The notes: a model not told the origin generated them from the letters alone. Shown: positions 23,923 to 35,740, counted from the stretch's first letter. The stretch is DNA of 64,000 nt from Cephalotus follicularis (GCA_001972305.1 BDDD01006283.1:1-64000); one strand, 5' to 3'. Made by a program: numbers and translations.

Positions 23923-24455
23923 TCAGATAGCCAAGGAACAGAAAATCCGTACATATCCATCAGGCAATAAAACAAGTTTTATTCAATCAAAAACCGATCG
24001 ATGATAACCAAGAAAGGGAATCCATACCAAATACAGAATATGAAATTATCTCAAATAAAATTAGATGGATACCAAAGAAAGAAGGACATCCGTACTTCAT
24101 TTACTAAAACAAAACCGAATTTATCCCAACAATACCGAAGGAGATATCAAGGAACGAAACATCCGTACAAAAACATAATTGACTTTATTCGAATAAAATC
24201 GAACGGAGTATCCAAGAAGGAAAGAATAATTCGTACATTAATCATAAAACCGAATTTATTTAAACAAAACCGACAGAGAAATCCATAGCAAAGAGAATCC
24301 GTACAATAATGAAAGATAAAGCTGAAATTTATTCCCTAACAAACCAGTAGGATGGTATCAAAGAAAGAGTTATCCGTACTTCCAAAACAGAAACTGGATT
24401 TATTACGATCAAATCAGAAAGATAGCCAAAGAACGAAAGTATTCGTACCTCATGC
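23923..24455. repeat. About 70-bp degenerate tandem repeat, 7-8 copies
   Basis: Each unit has GATATCAAAGAA-like, ATCCGTAC-like and AAAACCGAATTTATT-like blocks in the same order. Units begin near 23923, 24001, 24066, 24139, 24205, 24276, 24350 and 24421. Also missing from the right LTR. Confidence 0.75.
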
Positions 24456-24839
24456 GATCACCAAAACAACCTCAAGAATATGTATTGAGACTTCTCTAGA
24501 CCGCTCATCGGTTGTTGCAAATATCTAACAGAAATAAAATCGTTCTCATAAGGACTTGAAATAAAATCAGACCTCAACTCATGGGTCATTATAAACTGAT
24601 CATAACCATATAAGATAACAATAGGTTTAATACGTCCAATTCGCAAAAGTCTCATCTAAACATATTTTCGAATTCACTAAAGTAAGTCCAATTGTCCAAT
24701 TCATCCAATACCAAATCATAATACTAGTTCAGCTCATAATATCGTAAAACGATTACATAAATACATAATTCAACCGAAATCAGAATGTAACGGAGAAGGG
24801 TTCAGAGTTTACCGAAAACAGTCAAAACGGAGCACAGAG

Positions 24840-25445
24840 CCATAATCACATCGCGGAACCGGAACGGATCACACCTATGGGAAGAGCGGAGTCGGAAAAC
24901 TGTCCGAAAACATGTCGCCGGAGATAGCCGCGCGTGGGCTCACGCGCCGCCACTGGCCGACGCGTGTCTGTCACGAGTCGCCGGTCAGTCACGGGAAAGG
25001 GCCGATCTGGAGCGTTTGAGGCCGGTGATTCCATATCCAAGGCGTGTTTGCCATGAAACCACCGTATTTGGCCGGAACGAACGCCTTTGACCGCGGCTGA
25101 CTATGTCGCCGATCTGCTTTTCCGGCGTCGCCAAGGGTCGAGGCTGGTCGGGTTTGCTTCCTCTCGACGCCAGGATGCCGAATATGACCTTGGCTTGTCG
25201 TGCCGATCACTAGAGCGGGAGAATCGACACCAAACAAATGCGGGAGAGAGAAGACGCCGCGCACGTCGGAGGAGACGTTGGCCGGTGCAGGGGTTGGGTG
25301 AGGTGGACTCAGGAGGCTATGGGGGTTCGACCGGTGCCTTCGCCGGTGCCATATCGGTGCCGACGCTGGTGACAGCAGTGGAGGTGGGAGAGAGAACAGG
25401 AGAGAGATGGAGGGTGGCCGGGAGAGAGAGAGAATGTGTGGGAGA
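24840..25445 (-). other. GC-rich island in the LTR transcribed region
   Basis: Strikingly GC-rich in an AT-rich window, and repeated in the right LTR at about 28018-28625. It starts just after the LTR CT tract on the minus strand. A 64-codon open frame (25040 to 24846, starting MDMESPASNAPDRPF) is also open and the same length in the right LTR (28217 to 28023). I recognise no known protein. It may be a short leader ORF, or a captured host fragment. Confidence 0.5.
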
Positions 25446-25711
25446 GAAATAATTTTTAATACAAAATAGGGTTTCTTTTGTTTTTACAATGCTGAAATGG
25501 TTTTAACACAAAAATAAAAAGCCAAAAATTATTTTATTTATTCATGGACTCAATATCAAAACTCATTAGGCTAATGCCAAACCCGCTTAGCCTAGCCAAA
25601 AGCAAAACAAACCGAAAAATGGGCAGTCCACAAACCGAAAAAAAAATCGACAGCCCAAACTAAACAGATCGAAAAGCCCGAAAATTCTATACGGAAAAAC
25701 GGGATATTAGA

Positions 25712-25735
25712 TTTCCACCCCCCCTTAAAAAGGAT
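25712..25735 (-). other. Polypurine tract of the LARD-like element
   Basis: The minus strand reads CCTTTTTAAGGGGGGGTGGA directly before the LTR, preceded by GGGACAAAAT, a context typical of Tekay/Del elements. Confidence 0.85.
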
Positions 25736-27546
25736 TTTGTCCCAAAATCTAAACAACTACTAACCTGAAGCAAACAGATTATCTCAACGGAACACACCAT
25801 ATCGTATCAGCGAAAACCTCAAACCATATGTAAAGACAGTATGAATAACCATTACAACCATACTCTTAGGATTTCCCGAAAATCGGGCATGATGTATTCG
25901 TTTATCGGACTCCATGCCACCTGATAAACCACAGTTTATATGTTTGGTGATCAATTCTCATATCTCATCACAATCTATATGCTGGGCTCAACCCGTACCA
26001 GACTATATCACAACTAAATCAAAAATACCATTTGCATGCGAAGGACAGTCCTTTCAATACTCTCAAAGATGAGCTTAATCATATCCAAAAATATCATAAA
26101 CATCCAAAAGATAATCATGTCAATGGAATAATCAATTGAGTACATTCTAACTCTTATAATCTCTCAAAAATTTGGCATGTAGTATTCGTTTATCGGACAT
26201 ATGCCCCCTGTAAAGAAAACACAATTTATATCCATACTCCCGAAGGAGGAACCATCAATTATAAATGGGCTCAGCCCTCAGTAAACCACAATTTAAGTCC
26301 GAATCATCATTCCAATCTCTCAAGTATAAACTCATGCATATCCAATATATCAACACACATATCTCATAAGTACTGTCACATGTCGACAGGTCGATAACTG
26401 AATAAACATATCTCTTAAGTTATCTCTTATACATAACAAGTCTCATAAATCTATACAATTTAGTTTATAAACGAAAGGCACTATTTACAAATCATATAAA
26501 CAAATCCATATCCATTATCATAAGCAATAAATGTGTGTAGAGGTGTAGCAGATATATGTATAATATCGATCATGTGAGATGCATACCTAGCATAAAAGAT
26601 GTAAACAATGCCATATCATATCCATATAAGCCATAACACAACCTGTCATTAGTAACTCCACTATATGTCATCATCCAAAGCCTTTTATCCATATCAATCC
26701 ATGACCATGCTATATCTATTACATTTCATATCCGTTTACGGTCCATATCCAATTACGATCCATATTCGTTTATGATTCATAGCCATATAGCACTCCACTA
26801 GGAATGTAGAGGTAAACTCCATATGTAGTTGAAGTCGAGGGGTTGACTAAATACATATACTGTCACATACCAGCATATAAATAGTTAACTATCATGTCAG
26901 TTCATTCATAAACTATTTTGAGCATCCATGCAATGCCCATCCATTCAATAACAGTCTATCCGATCACTAATCGTTCAATAACGGCCCTTATGATCACTGT
27001 CTGATCAATAACGATCCATTCGATCACTGTCCGTTCTATAACGGGTCACACGATCACTATCCGTTCAACAACGGTCCTTACGATCACGATCTGTTCAATA
27101 ACGGTTCTTAACGATACTATACGATCGATAACGATACACTAGCCATCCATACACTATCCATTCACAATGACCATTCATATTCTATCTCGATCAACCACCG
27201 TTTGATACAGAAGCTATTCAGACAACACTTATGCTTTTCGGTCCATTCGATCGATCGCTTAGCATTACGGCTCATTCGGTTGGTCTTTTAATCGCTATAC
27301 AGTTGGCTCATACCGTGCATCCTCTTGTGAAACAGCTAACTCAGCTTCCGGATTAACATTCCTTAGTCGTCCGACTCTTCGTGTCATCAAAGAAACAAAA
27401 CCGAAATGGAGTAAAACAAAGAGAGACAGAAAACTGGAATACAAAGGACATATCGAAACGACTCTTAAGGAATAGCCCTAACCCAAATGTCTACCCATCT
27501 CACAGGTCAAACCTAGATAGGTCTTCTAAGGAAAGAAAAATCTATT
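25736..27546 (-). other. Non-coding interior of the LARD-like element
   Basis: No gag, protease, integrase, RT or RNase H block is visible in any frame. Apart from the 30-bp hairpin repeat, the segment has loose CATATCCRTTTACGG-type repeats near 26720-26790. An open frame at 27381-27566 runs into the PBS and LTR and is not supported as a gene. Confidence 0.7.
26931..27140. repeat. 30-bp tandem repeat with an embedded hairpin, about 7 copies
   Basis: Exact 30-base period from 26961 (CGATCACT then GTTCAATAACGG). The best units contain CCGTTCAACAACGG or CCGTTCTATAACGG, a 5-bp stem with a 4-base loop. It lies in the non-coding interior, about 400 bases from the PBS. Confidence 0.85.
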
Positions 27547-27557
27547 CTCTGATACCA
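27547..27557 (-). other. Primer binding site (tRNA-iMet) of the LARD-like element
   Basis: TGGTATCAGAG on the minus strand, four bases from the LTR end, complementary to initiator tRNA. Confidence 0.9.
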
Positions 27558-27561
27558 AAAC

Positions 27562-28887
27562 TGTAACACCCCCGATTCGGAACCGGGATCACTCCCGATT
27601 CGGGATCGGTGTGTCACACAAAACTGAACTAAAACATATCAAGATCTTAATCTTAATCATCATCAATACGTGGTGATTCTAAAAATCTGAAAACATGTAT
27701 AATCATGGAATATAAACTGAATCTGAAACATAATCTGAAAACTTTGTCTTAAACCAAAAATTACAATACTGTTTAGATAATTGGCCTATACACGACCATA
27801 ACACTACTAAAAAAATAACCAGATCAAACTCCTAGATGATCCTCTGACATAGGGTAACGTAAGTCCAATTGTCCAATTCATCCAATACCAAATCATAATA
27901 CTAGTTCAGCTCATAATATCGTAAAACGATTACATAAATACATAATTCAACCGAAATCAGAATGTAACGGAGAAGGGTTCAGAGTTTACCGAAAGTAGTC
28001 GAAACGGAGCACAGAGCCATAATTACATCGCGGAACCGGAACGGATCACACCTATGCGAAGAGCAGAGTCGGAAAACTGTCCGAAAACATGTCGCTGGAG
28101 ACAGCCGTGCGTGGGCTCACGCGCCGCCGCTGGCCGGCGCGTGTCTGTCACGCGTCGCCGGTCAGTCATGGGAAAGGGCCGATCTGGAGCATTTGAGGCC
28201 GGTGATTCCATATCCAAGGCGCGTTTGCCACGAAACCATCGTATTTGGCCGGAACGAACACCTTTGACCGTGACTGACTATGTCACCGATCTGCTTTTCT
28301 GGCGTCGCCAAGGGTCGAGGTCGGTCGGGTTCGCTTCCTCTCGATGCCAGGATGCGGAATATGACCTTGGCTTGTCATGCTGATCACCAGAGCGGGAGAA
28401 TCGATGCCAAACAGATGCGGGAAAGAGAAGACGTCGCGCACGCCGGAGGAGACGTTGGCCGGTGCCGGGGTTGGGTGCGGTGGATTCAGGAGGCTGCGGG
28501 GGTTCGACCGGTGCCTTCGCCGGTACCATATCGGTGCCGACGCCGGTGACAGCAGTGGAGGTGGGAGAGAGAACGAGAGAGAGAGGGTGGGTGTCCGGGA
28601 GAGAGAGAGAATGTGTGGGAGAGAAATAATTTTTAATACAAAATAGGGTTTCTTTTGTTTTTACAATGCTGAACTGGTTTTAACACAAAAATAAAAAGCC
28701 AAAAATTATTTTATTTATTCATGGACTCAATATCAAAACCCACTAGGCTAATGCCAAACCCGCTTAGCCTAACCAAAAGCAAAACAAACCGAAAAATGGG
28801 CAGTCCACAAACCGAAAAAAAATCGACGGCCCAAACGAAACAGATCAAAAAACCCAAAAATTCTATACGGAAAAACGGGATATTACA
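27562..28887 (-). repeat. LARD-like 5' LTR, with about 2 kb internal deletion
   Basis: 1326 bases, matching both ends of the left LTR closely. At about 27862 the sequence jumps from GACATAGGGTAAC to GTAAGTCCAATTG, missing the equivalent of about 22697-24683. The deletion removes exactly the two repeat fields of the left LTR. Confidence 0.85.
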
Positions 28888-30386
28888 ATGATAAAGTACT
28901 AGATGGTCTGGCTAACTGATGATAGACATGGTGTACACGTATCCGGGGGTGATTAGAGATCACATCGGGGCCATAGGATAGTTTTAAGACTATCAGGATG
29001 GTCGTACCAGAATCATGGGATATCTGGAAAGCATATCGTGGTACCGGAACTCATCCAGACTTTCGGGTCCTGCCTAATTGTGGAACAGGTTGACATGTGT
29101 GGAACACAAGTCATTTAGTGAGAGACTAACATCTGAGAGATGTTACTTTGCTAAAGAACACTCCATTTGCTGAAATCATTTCATGTATCACCATAATGGA
29201 TTCGTTCGGAGCAAAGGGTTATTTGTTCAAACCAATAGATGCTTTTGTGCATGTATTGGTGGAGAGAGTTTGTACACTTGTAGGTTTATTGGGCTTGGGA
29301 TTTTATATCCCATTTTGTGCCGAAATTGGGCATGGGAATTGCACAATATATGGCCGGCCAAAATGCTCCCAAAATGCACAATATATGTAGCTTACAATAT
29401 TTGACTTTTCTATGGTGATTAAAATATGCATTTGTGTAATGCATTTTGACTTTTCCTTTTCTCCCTTGCTTTGGACGAATTTGAGCAATTCTTTGGCACG
29501 TGGGTGACGTCTTGGAGGCCAAGAAAAGGAGACAAAAGGTTGGCATTTGTCTTGTCTCAAAAGAGACATGTGTGGAAATCATTATAATATGATTTCCTTA
29601 CTTAACACTTAAGACTAATGTCTTGCACTTCCAACCTATTGATACGGGTTTCACCAAAAGAATAGCAAGCTCTCTCTTTCTCTTTTCTTCTCCTTCTTTG
29701 CCGTGAGTGTGTGCTCCATTCTTGGTCGCACCAAGAACTTGGTGCTCTTTGAAGAAAAGAAGAACATAATAACCTTTTATTACCCTGCATAGTCATAATA
29801 GGTGGAGATAGTTTCATATTGATTCTATCTTTACATGTTATGACATCTAGAATAGGTTAAACACTTAAGCCTCCATATATGTTCATGCTAAGGGCTTGAA
29901 CATCAACTTTGGTGAAGGAGCAAATCTTGGATCAGAGTGCAGAGGGAGCACTTGAAGGAAGGAGTGAAAGCTTTGGGTAATGGCAACTAACTTTCTCTCT
30001 TTGTATGTTTGTGTTTTGGGGCATCTATGGTTTGGATTTGGTTAGGTTTTTTTGTGCTCTAACCAAGCCCATGTGTTCCTTGATTGGAACCCTAGAAAAC
30101 CCTTAGGGTTTGGGTGTTTTAGGTTCGGGTTTTATGGCCATAGAGATAGGGTTTAGATGTGCAAATGTTAACCCTAAAATTGGGGAACCCGAAGCTAGGG
30201 TTAATGAATCCCTAGCATAACCCAAACTCTAATCTTGCTTGGAATGTGATAATAGTTCAATTGATAGTTACATTAGTGATCCTTGGCATGATTGAAGTAA
30301 TATTGGACCTAGGGTTTAAGGAAGTCTCAATGTGTGGAGACTTTGAGAAACCAAAATTTTAAAATACAACCTTGTAGTACTTTCAA

Positions 30387-30400
30387 TTGTTATCAGAGAG
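30387..30400 (+). other. Copia I primer binding site
   Basis: TTGTTATCAGAGAGG directly follows the LTR end. It matches the tRNA-iMet site TTGGTATCAGAG with one change. Confidence 0.75.
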
Positions 30401-30650
30401 GGTAATCTTATAATTCTTAAGTGCTAGAGATTAAATGTGACACCCCACTTAAGATTGGGCAAGAGGAAAGGGATATCCATGAGATGAAGCCATCATGAGG
30501 AAAGAGCTATCCATGAGTTGTAGCCGCCCTTGTGATAGGAATGAACTGGATCCATCGAAATAGGAAAAAGTATGGCTGTGCTATATAAGAAATGATCCTT
30601 GAACCTAATTACATGAGGCGCCTTTTGATGGATTGGCTGAGGAGTAGTGG

Positions 30651-30711
30651 AAACTCCAAGGTTAAGCGTGCTGCGCTCATGGCAAAACCAGGATGAGTGA
30701 CCTCCTGGGAA
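30651..30711 (+). ncRNA. 5S rRNA-like segment in Cassandra-1 left LTR
   Basis: AACTCCAAGGTTAAGCGTG and GGATGAGTGACCTCCTGGGAA correspond to the internal control region of plant 5S rRNA (box A, intermediate element, box C). The second LTR has the same block at 31152-31213 with GGATGGGTGACC. In Cassandra, such promoters can be used by RNA polymerase III; whether these copies are active is unknown. Confidence 0.85.
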
Positions 30712-31151
30712 CTCTGACCAATCCATCAATTAGGACAAAACCGTGATGACCCACATGGAAACGCAGATGTATGGGAGCTGTATGTTCTGCGTGGGACAAA
30801 AGCAGACAATTTCTCATGTGGTGAAGGATCGGGTCATTACAATTGGTATTAGAGACGGACTCCTTCTAGTAGATGTGGTTCGGGGATAAACCAGACGGAA
30901 GTTGGTGGGCCTGTGACACCCCACTTAAAAGTGGGCAAGAGGAAAGGGTTATCCATGAGATGGAGCCATCCTGATGAAAGAGCTATCCAAGCCATCATGA
31001 GGAAAGAGCTATCCATGAGATGGAGCCACCCTTGTGACAGGAATGAACCGGATTCATCCAAATGTGGAAAAGTATGGTTGTGCTATATAAGAAATGATCC
31101 TTGAACCTAATTACATGAGGCATCTTTTGATGGATTGGCTGGGAAGTAGTG

Positions 31152-31213
31152 GAAACTCCAAGGTTAAGCATGTTGCGCTTAGGGAAAAACTAGGATGGGT
31201 GACCTCTTGGGAA
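31152..31213 (+). ncRNA. 5S rRNA-like segment in Cassandra-1 right LTR
   Basis: Same block as in the left LTR. It keeps the box C-like GGATGGGTGACC, but box A is altered (TTAAGCATGTTGCG). Confidence 0.8.
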
Positions 31214-31353
31214 ATGTGACCAATCCATCAATTAGGACAAAATCGTGATGGCCCTCATGGAAACGTAGATGTATGGGCACTGTATATTCTGCGTGGGATA
31301 AAAGCGGACAATTTCTCAAGTGGTTAAGGATTGGGTCGTTACATTAAAAGATC

Positions 31354-31711
31354 CTATATGCCCATGAACATGAGTACCGCCAAAACATTTCTAAGCCATC
31401 TTATTTTTATTACAACAGTTATAGCCATTGGAAGATGAAAATGAGTACCTTTATCCAATCTTTGGACTATAGCCTTTGGGAACTAATTGTTGATGGTCCA
31501 TACTTGTCTACCACCACTAATGAGAATGGTGTAACAATTCCTAAGCATAGGACTAGTTACAGTGATGATGATAGAAAGAAAGTACAAATGAACGCTAAAG
31601 CTAAACTTGTTCTAATTTGTTCTATAAACTCAAATTATTTTAATAGAATATTATCATGCATTTCGCCAAAGGAAATGTGGGATAGACTTGAGGTCACCAA
31701 TGAGGGTACCA
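31354..31711 (+). pseudogene. Copia I gag, N-terminal part, truncated by insertion
   Basis: The open frame reads FYYNSYSHWKMKMSTFIQS, LDYSLWELIVDGP, KLVLICSINSNYFNRILSC and KEMWDRLEVTNEGT, the conserved start of a plant copia gag (DUF4219/UBN2: the NYxxWKxxM and SxDxxLWE blocks). There is no clear start Met in frame; the frame is open from about 31351, so the start codon has decayed or lies before Cassandra-1. The coding sequence stops abruptly at 31711, where TGTTGGATTGG of the copia II LTR begins. Confidence 0.85.
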
Positions 31712-34141
31712 TGTTGGATTGGCTCAAAATGCGAAAGAGACATTAAGGGACTTTGGGTTTGATAATAAAACTTTTTAATCCATTTTAAATACCAAGTTAA
31801 TGGCATACCCTAAACCTAAGTCCATTATTGTCCCATTATGCCCTAAGATCTCTAATTAGGGTATCAATCAAACCTATAGAGCCTGGCAAGCAAAGGAGAG
31901 CGGTGGGTGAAGCTAGAGTTACACAAACCCTAAAATGGACACTCCCAAAATGGTGTTAGGGAAAGACACCAAAACCCTAGCACCAAAGGTCCAACCCGAA
32001 ACCCTAACCCTAGGAAGCCCTTAGGGTTTTCTAGGGCACAAACCTACACATAAAGGCCCTCAAACCCGAGCCTAACATCTCATACAACTAACACAAACAC
32101 AAAGCATCAAGGAGAAGAATTAGAAACCATTTACCTAATTCTTTGCCCTCCTCCAATTTGTGTGTTCCTCCAACCTTTGAATCTAAGCTTCCATCTTCAA
32201 AAATAATGCTCCATAAGACATGGCTATAAGTTATTGGGAAGCAAGAAAGTTGGCAAGAAGGTTTGTGTTTAATCCTAAAAACTATCACTCAAAATAAGTA
32301 CAGATGGAAACCAATAAAGATACCATCTCCACCTATAATGAATTTGGGTGGTGAAAGGAGGTTGATTTGTTTTCTTCTCATCAAAAGCTTCAAGCTCTCT
32401 TTGTGTTCATCAATGGAGAATGATGGATAGAAGAGAAGAAAAGAAGAGAGGAAGAGAGAGCATACGGGTGAAAGAGTTAGGAGAGTTATTAAGTGTGTTT
32501 AATAAGTCATGGTTAAATATCTAATGGTGACTCACCACCAAAATATCTATTGCAAGCTTATCCTTCAAGGCTTCTAATGCCTCATCAAACTCTCCATTTC
32601 ACTCACCCTTGGCCGGCCAACAAGTTAATAAATTCAGCCATACACAATGCAAAGTAAGATTGGGCCAAATGAGTATGACTTACATATGGGCTTTAGGAAA
32701 AATAACCATGAACTCACTATTCATCAAGCTTGACCAAGCTAGGGAAGAAATTCCCAAGCCCAAAATGGTATAAACACCAAAAGCTCTCTCTACAAGTAAA
32801 TGCCCTATGCATTTACAAGTTGACACAAACAACCCTTCGCACAGAACATTCTATTATGGTGATGCTTGAACTCACTTATAAAGAAATGATGTATGTTCAG
32901 CAAATAAAATGTTCACTAACAAAGTAACATCTCTCTTAGATGCTAACCTCTCATTAAATGACATGTGTCCCTCACACACGTCAACCTGTTCTAAAATCTG
33001 GCGGGACCCGAAAGTTAGGTTGGATTCCGGTACAATGATATATTTCGCAGAACATCCCAAAGTTATGGTACAACAATCTGAATAGTCTTTCGACAATCTA
33101 ATAGCCCCGTTGTGATATCCAATCACCCACGAATCCGTGGACCAAAGTATCACGTCTATCATATGTTAGCCGGATAACCTGTACTTTCCTCATTGTCATC
33201 AGTTTATGTGTCATGTATCCCTCATCAACTCGGCTCTGACTGTGGCATAGGGTTTGGATTAATGTCAACCCTAGGTGAAGCCGCGATTGCTATAATTCTA
33301 TGATCACATTGAGACTATCGGGAGACATCCCAGAAACCACTCGTTTCCAATCTCCCAAGTGCCTGGTTAGGACTTTAAGTCTACAACGGTCATAGATGTT
33401 ATAAAGCCTATAACCCTCAACACGGGTGTGGCGATCCCATCTTGCGCACTCGCCTATACATCTCAATGTAGCTCCTACAAGGCCCAAAGACAACCCTTTT
33501 GCCAGCACGTGGCTAGTGCTGAGGAAGGCGAAAATCAAAGCTAAGTGGTTACTACAAATGCATTCCAATCGCTCAGGTCTAAGGACACATCATTAATCAC
33601 GTATGATTTACTAGTCACCTTTGACTATACACTACCGAGAAAATAGGAACTCTATTGACAGAGGTGTTGACTCTCCAAATAGACAACATATGGTGGGTTG
33701 GTTCAGTGTCATGCCTCTTGCACGCACCCTGTACCAGCTTTAGGGTAAACCCAAATGGTAATGAGATAATCCATCCTCCTTTAACCATTCGGAGAAAGCA
33801 TAATAAGGCAAGTCTTTGCGGTTCATCAATTGCCCTAAGAAAGTGAACCTATATTTGGAACGTTCTGTCAGAAGGGAGTAAGGATCTCATTCTCATAACC
33901 TCTCAGGTACGAGATCCAACCCCTAGAACGATAGGGCGCTATATGTGTATTCAGTTAACATGGTGATTAACTGATCCATAGAGACGGTTTGGGATAATAC
34001 ATATAGCAAAATGCCAATCTTACTAAATATGCACTATAGAACATGAATGGAACTAAGAATGTATGGACAAAGAGTGTATTATATGTAAAATACATATGGA
34101 TGCAGCCACCTCTTGGCTTATAGGGACACCCTTATATAACA
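31712..34141 (-). repeat. Copia II 3' LTR, 2.43 kb
   Basis: From TGTTGGATTGGCTC to CTTATATAACA on the plus strand, complete. Its right 557 bases are the U3 part missing from the 5' LTR copy. U5 (31800-32050) holds several AAACCCTAA telobox-like motifs. Confidence 0.85.
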
Positions 34142-34160
34142 ATCTCCCACTTGGCCCTTA
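34142..34160 (-). other. Copia II polypurine tract
   Basis: Minus strand AAGGGCCAAGTGGGAGAT abuts the LTR start TGTTATATAAGG. Confidence 0.85.
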
Positions 34161-35740
34161 AGCCATGAAGACCTACAGCCTAAGCATATTGCACTCTCTT
34201 GCTTCTTGAGTACTGCTCTTGGCTTTGGTCAGTGGGTCTGCTAAGTTCGCTTCCTACGCGACTCTTTCTATGGTGACATCTAATCTTATGATGTCTCCTA
34301 AATTTCCTTAATCACATCTCTTCTGAGATGTTTCCACTGATTATGATCTCCACTATCAAATGATACCGTTGTTGTTTATGTTTGGTGCAGTAATGAGACC
34401 CGAGTTCCTTGGCTTGTGCAAAAGCCTCCATCAATGTCACAGTCACCACAACTGAACAAACGACGGATGGAATCTCTATAAAAGTTTAGTGGTGAACTTC
34501 TGCATCCAAACCAGCTACCAATAGCGGTATCACAGGTTGCAATATACTTTCATTCTCTGGTGGAGTATCCAGTCTTCGACTGCCACAAACTCTTCCAACT
34601 CACACATCACTTCCGTTTAGGACCAACATATATCCTGAAAAGGATTTGTGATGATCCAAATCACATTTGAAATTATATTTGTTATAACTCATAAATTTCA
34701 ACTCGCTATCATCTCCATCTGTCACAAAGGTATCCTGAGTCACTCTAAGATATCATATTCTTTTAACAATTTCCCAGTGCGTCTCACTAGGATTGGACTG
34801 AAATCGATTAGCCATTCTCTAGGCATAGTGCGACATTAGACCTAATACGAAGTATGGCATACATGATGGAGCCCATAGCCAAAGCTTAAGGCAGCCTATT
34901 CATACGTGTCCTCTCCTCAGAAGTCTTAGAAGAGATCCTCTTAGAAAGGTGAATTCCTTGGCTAATTGGCAGTAAGCCATATATGGAATTCTTTTCCATA
35001 CTATTTCAGCTACCTGTTGATATACTGGCTTTGGGAAATTCCAAGCAATGTACTTGATCAATCACTTATAGATCTTCATTCTATAAACGTATGAAGCCTT
35101 TCCCAAATCCTTTTTCGGAGAAGCTCTTGGTTAATTGTACTTTAACATGTTTATATCATATCCAATGTATAGTATGTCATTCATGTACATTGCCAAGAAA
35201 GTGATTTAAGGGTTATCCTTTTTCCGGTAGACATTATGTTTATCCATGTCATTGATGAGGCCAAAAGATTTTAATGTTCTCGTCAAATCGAATGTTTCAG
35301 CTACGTGATGCTTGCTTAAGTTCTTAGGAAGACCTTTGGAGCTTGCACTTGTTGTGCCAATGCTCCTCAGATGTAAACCCCCTAATTTTGGGACATATAA
35401 ATGTCCTCTTCAAGATAGCCTTTCAAGAAGGCCGTCTTGACATCCATTTGCCCTAGTTCATTATCACAATGAGCGGCAATAGCAAGCATTATTCGAATGG
35501 ACTAAAGTATTGCAATTGTTGAGAAAGTTTCGGTATGGTCAACCTCTTGTCTTAGCCTATACGCTTTCATGATCAATTGCGCTTTATAGGTTTTAACCTT
35601 ATCCATTAACGCAAATCTTCCACATGAAGATTTACTAGCATCCCATAGGATTTTATGTCTTTGGGTGCATTTACCAAGTTCCTCACTTGGTTTGCGTATA
35701 TGGAGTCCACTTCGGATTTCATGGCTTGTGGTCATGTCCT
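34161..35740 (-). pseudogene. Copia II RT and RNase H, heavily decayed
   Basis: The C-terminal RNase H end is readable near 34190-34300 (EANLADPLTKA). The RT palm is readable near 35160-35200 as MYMNDILYIGYD, so the family's YVDD is changed to YMND (35176-35187). The upstream RT part around 35502-35735 has FALMDKVKTYKAQLIMKAYRLRQEVDH, a degenerate KARLVAKGYxQxxGVDY block. Stops and frameshifts are frequent. The loss of a catalytic Asp shows inactivation independent of the frame breaks. Confidence 0.8.

Larger units (their letters stand above)
22394..25711 (-). repeat. LARD-like 3' LTR, full length 3.3 kb
   Basis: It runs from TGTAACAACCCCGATTCGG to GGGATATTAGA. On the minus strand it has a short U3, a TATA-like TATTAAAAATT near 25455 and a CT-rich start region. 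Then follow a GC-rich island and two repeat fields (23923-24455 and 22790-23180). Confidence 0.85.
22394..28887 (-). mobile_element. LARD-like non-autonomous gypsy-type element, minus strand
   Basis: 6494 bases with LTRs at both ends, a PPT next to the left LTR, an iMet PBS next to the right LTR, and perfect 5-base target duplications (ATGAT at 22389-22393 and 28888-28892). The internal region (25712-27561) is only 1.85 kb and has no gag or pol block I can recognise, so mobility would need proteins from a related autonomous element. LTR termini (TGTAACACCCC...) and the PPT style are Tekay/Del-like; this lineage call is inference. Confidence 0.85.
21444..30385 (+). repeat. Copia I 5' LTR, split by the LARD-like element
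   Basis: From TGTTAAATTAGGG to ACTTTCA, about 2.44 kb once the 22394-28887 insert and one TSD copy are removed. That is close to the 2.43 kb of the copia II 3' LTR. The U3 halves align (for example GCTATATGTATTATCCCAAACCG in part, and AACATCTGAGAGATGTTACTTTG in part), while the U5 ends differ. Confidence 0.75.
30436..31343 (+). mobile_element. Cassandra-1: TRIM element carrying 5S rRNA-like LTRs
   Basis: LTRs at 30436-30841 (406 bases) and 30912-31343 (432 bases) begin TGTGACACCCCACTTAA and end in TTACA. They flank a 70-base interior with PBS (TTGGTATTAGAGACGG) and a purine-rich stretch before the second LTR. Target duplications are perfect (TTAAA). Each LTR holds a 5S rRNA-derived block, the hallmark of Cassandra TRIMs. 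It has no ORF and depends on proteins of other elements. The second LTR contains a small extra duplication (GGAAAGAGCTATCCA repeated). Confidence 0.93.
21444..31711 (+). mobile_element. Copia I: Ty1/copia element, plus strand, interrupted
   Basis: It consists of a 5' LTR (21444-22393 plus 28893-30385), a PBS at 30387, a leader holding Cassandra-1, and the start of gag, cut at 31711 by copia II. The U3 part of its LTR resembles those of copia II and III. pol and the 3' LTR are not seen and should lie beyond the right end of the window. Confidence 0.8.

Noticed and set aside
25087..25452. GC-rich open frame as a host gene exon
   Set aside because: The same region lies in the other LTR copy (28054-28646) with changed frames; it is LTR sequence on the opposite strand.
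30651..30711. A genuine 5S rRNA gene
   Set aside because: Only the internal control region is similar, the ends differ, and it sits inside Cassandra LTRs with PBS and TSD.
31915..32040. Interstitial telomere tract
   Set aside because: Only scattered single AAACCCTAA units within an LTR, no tandem array.
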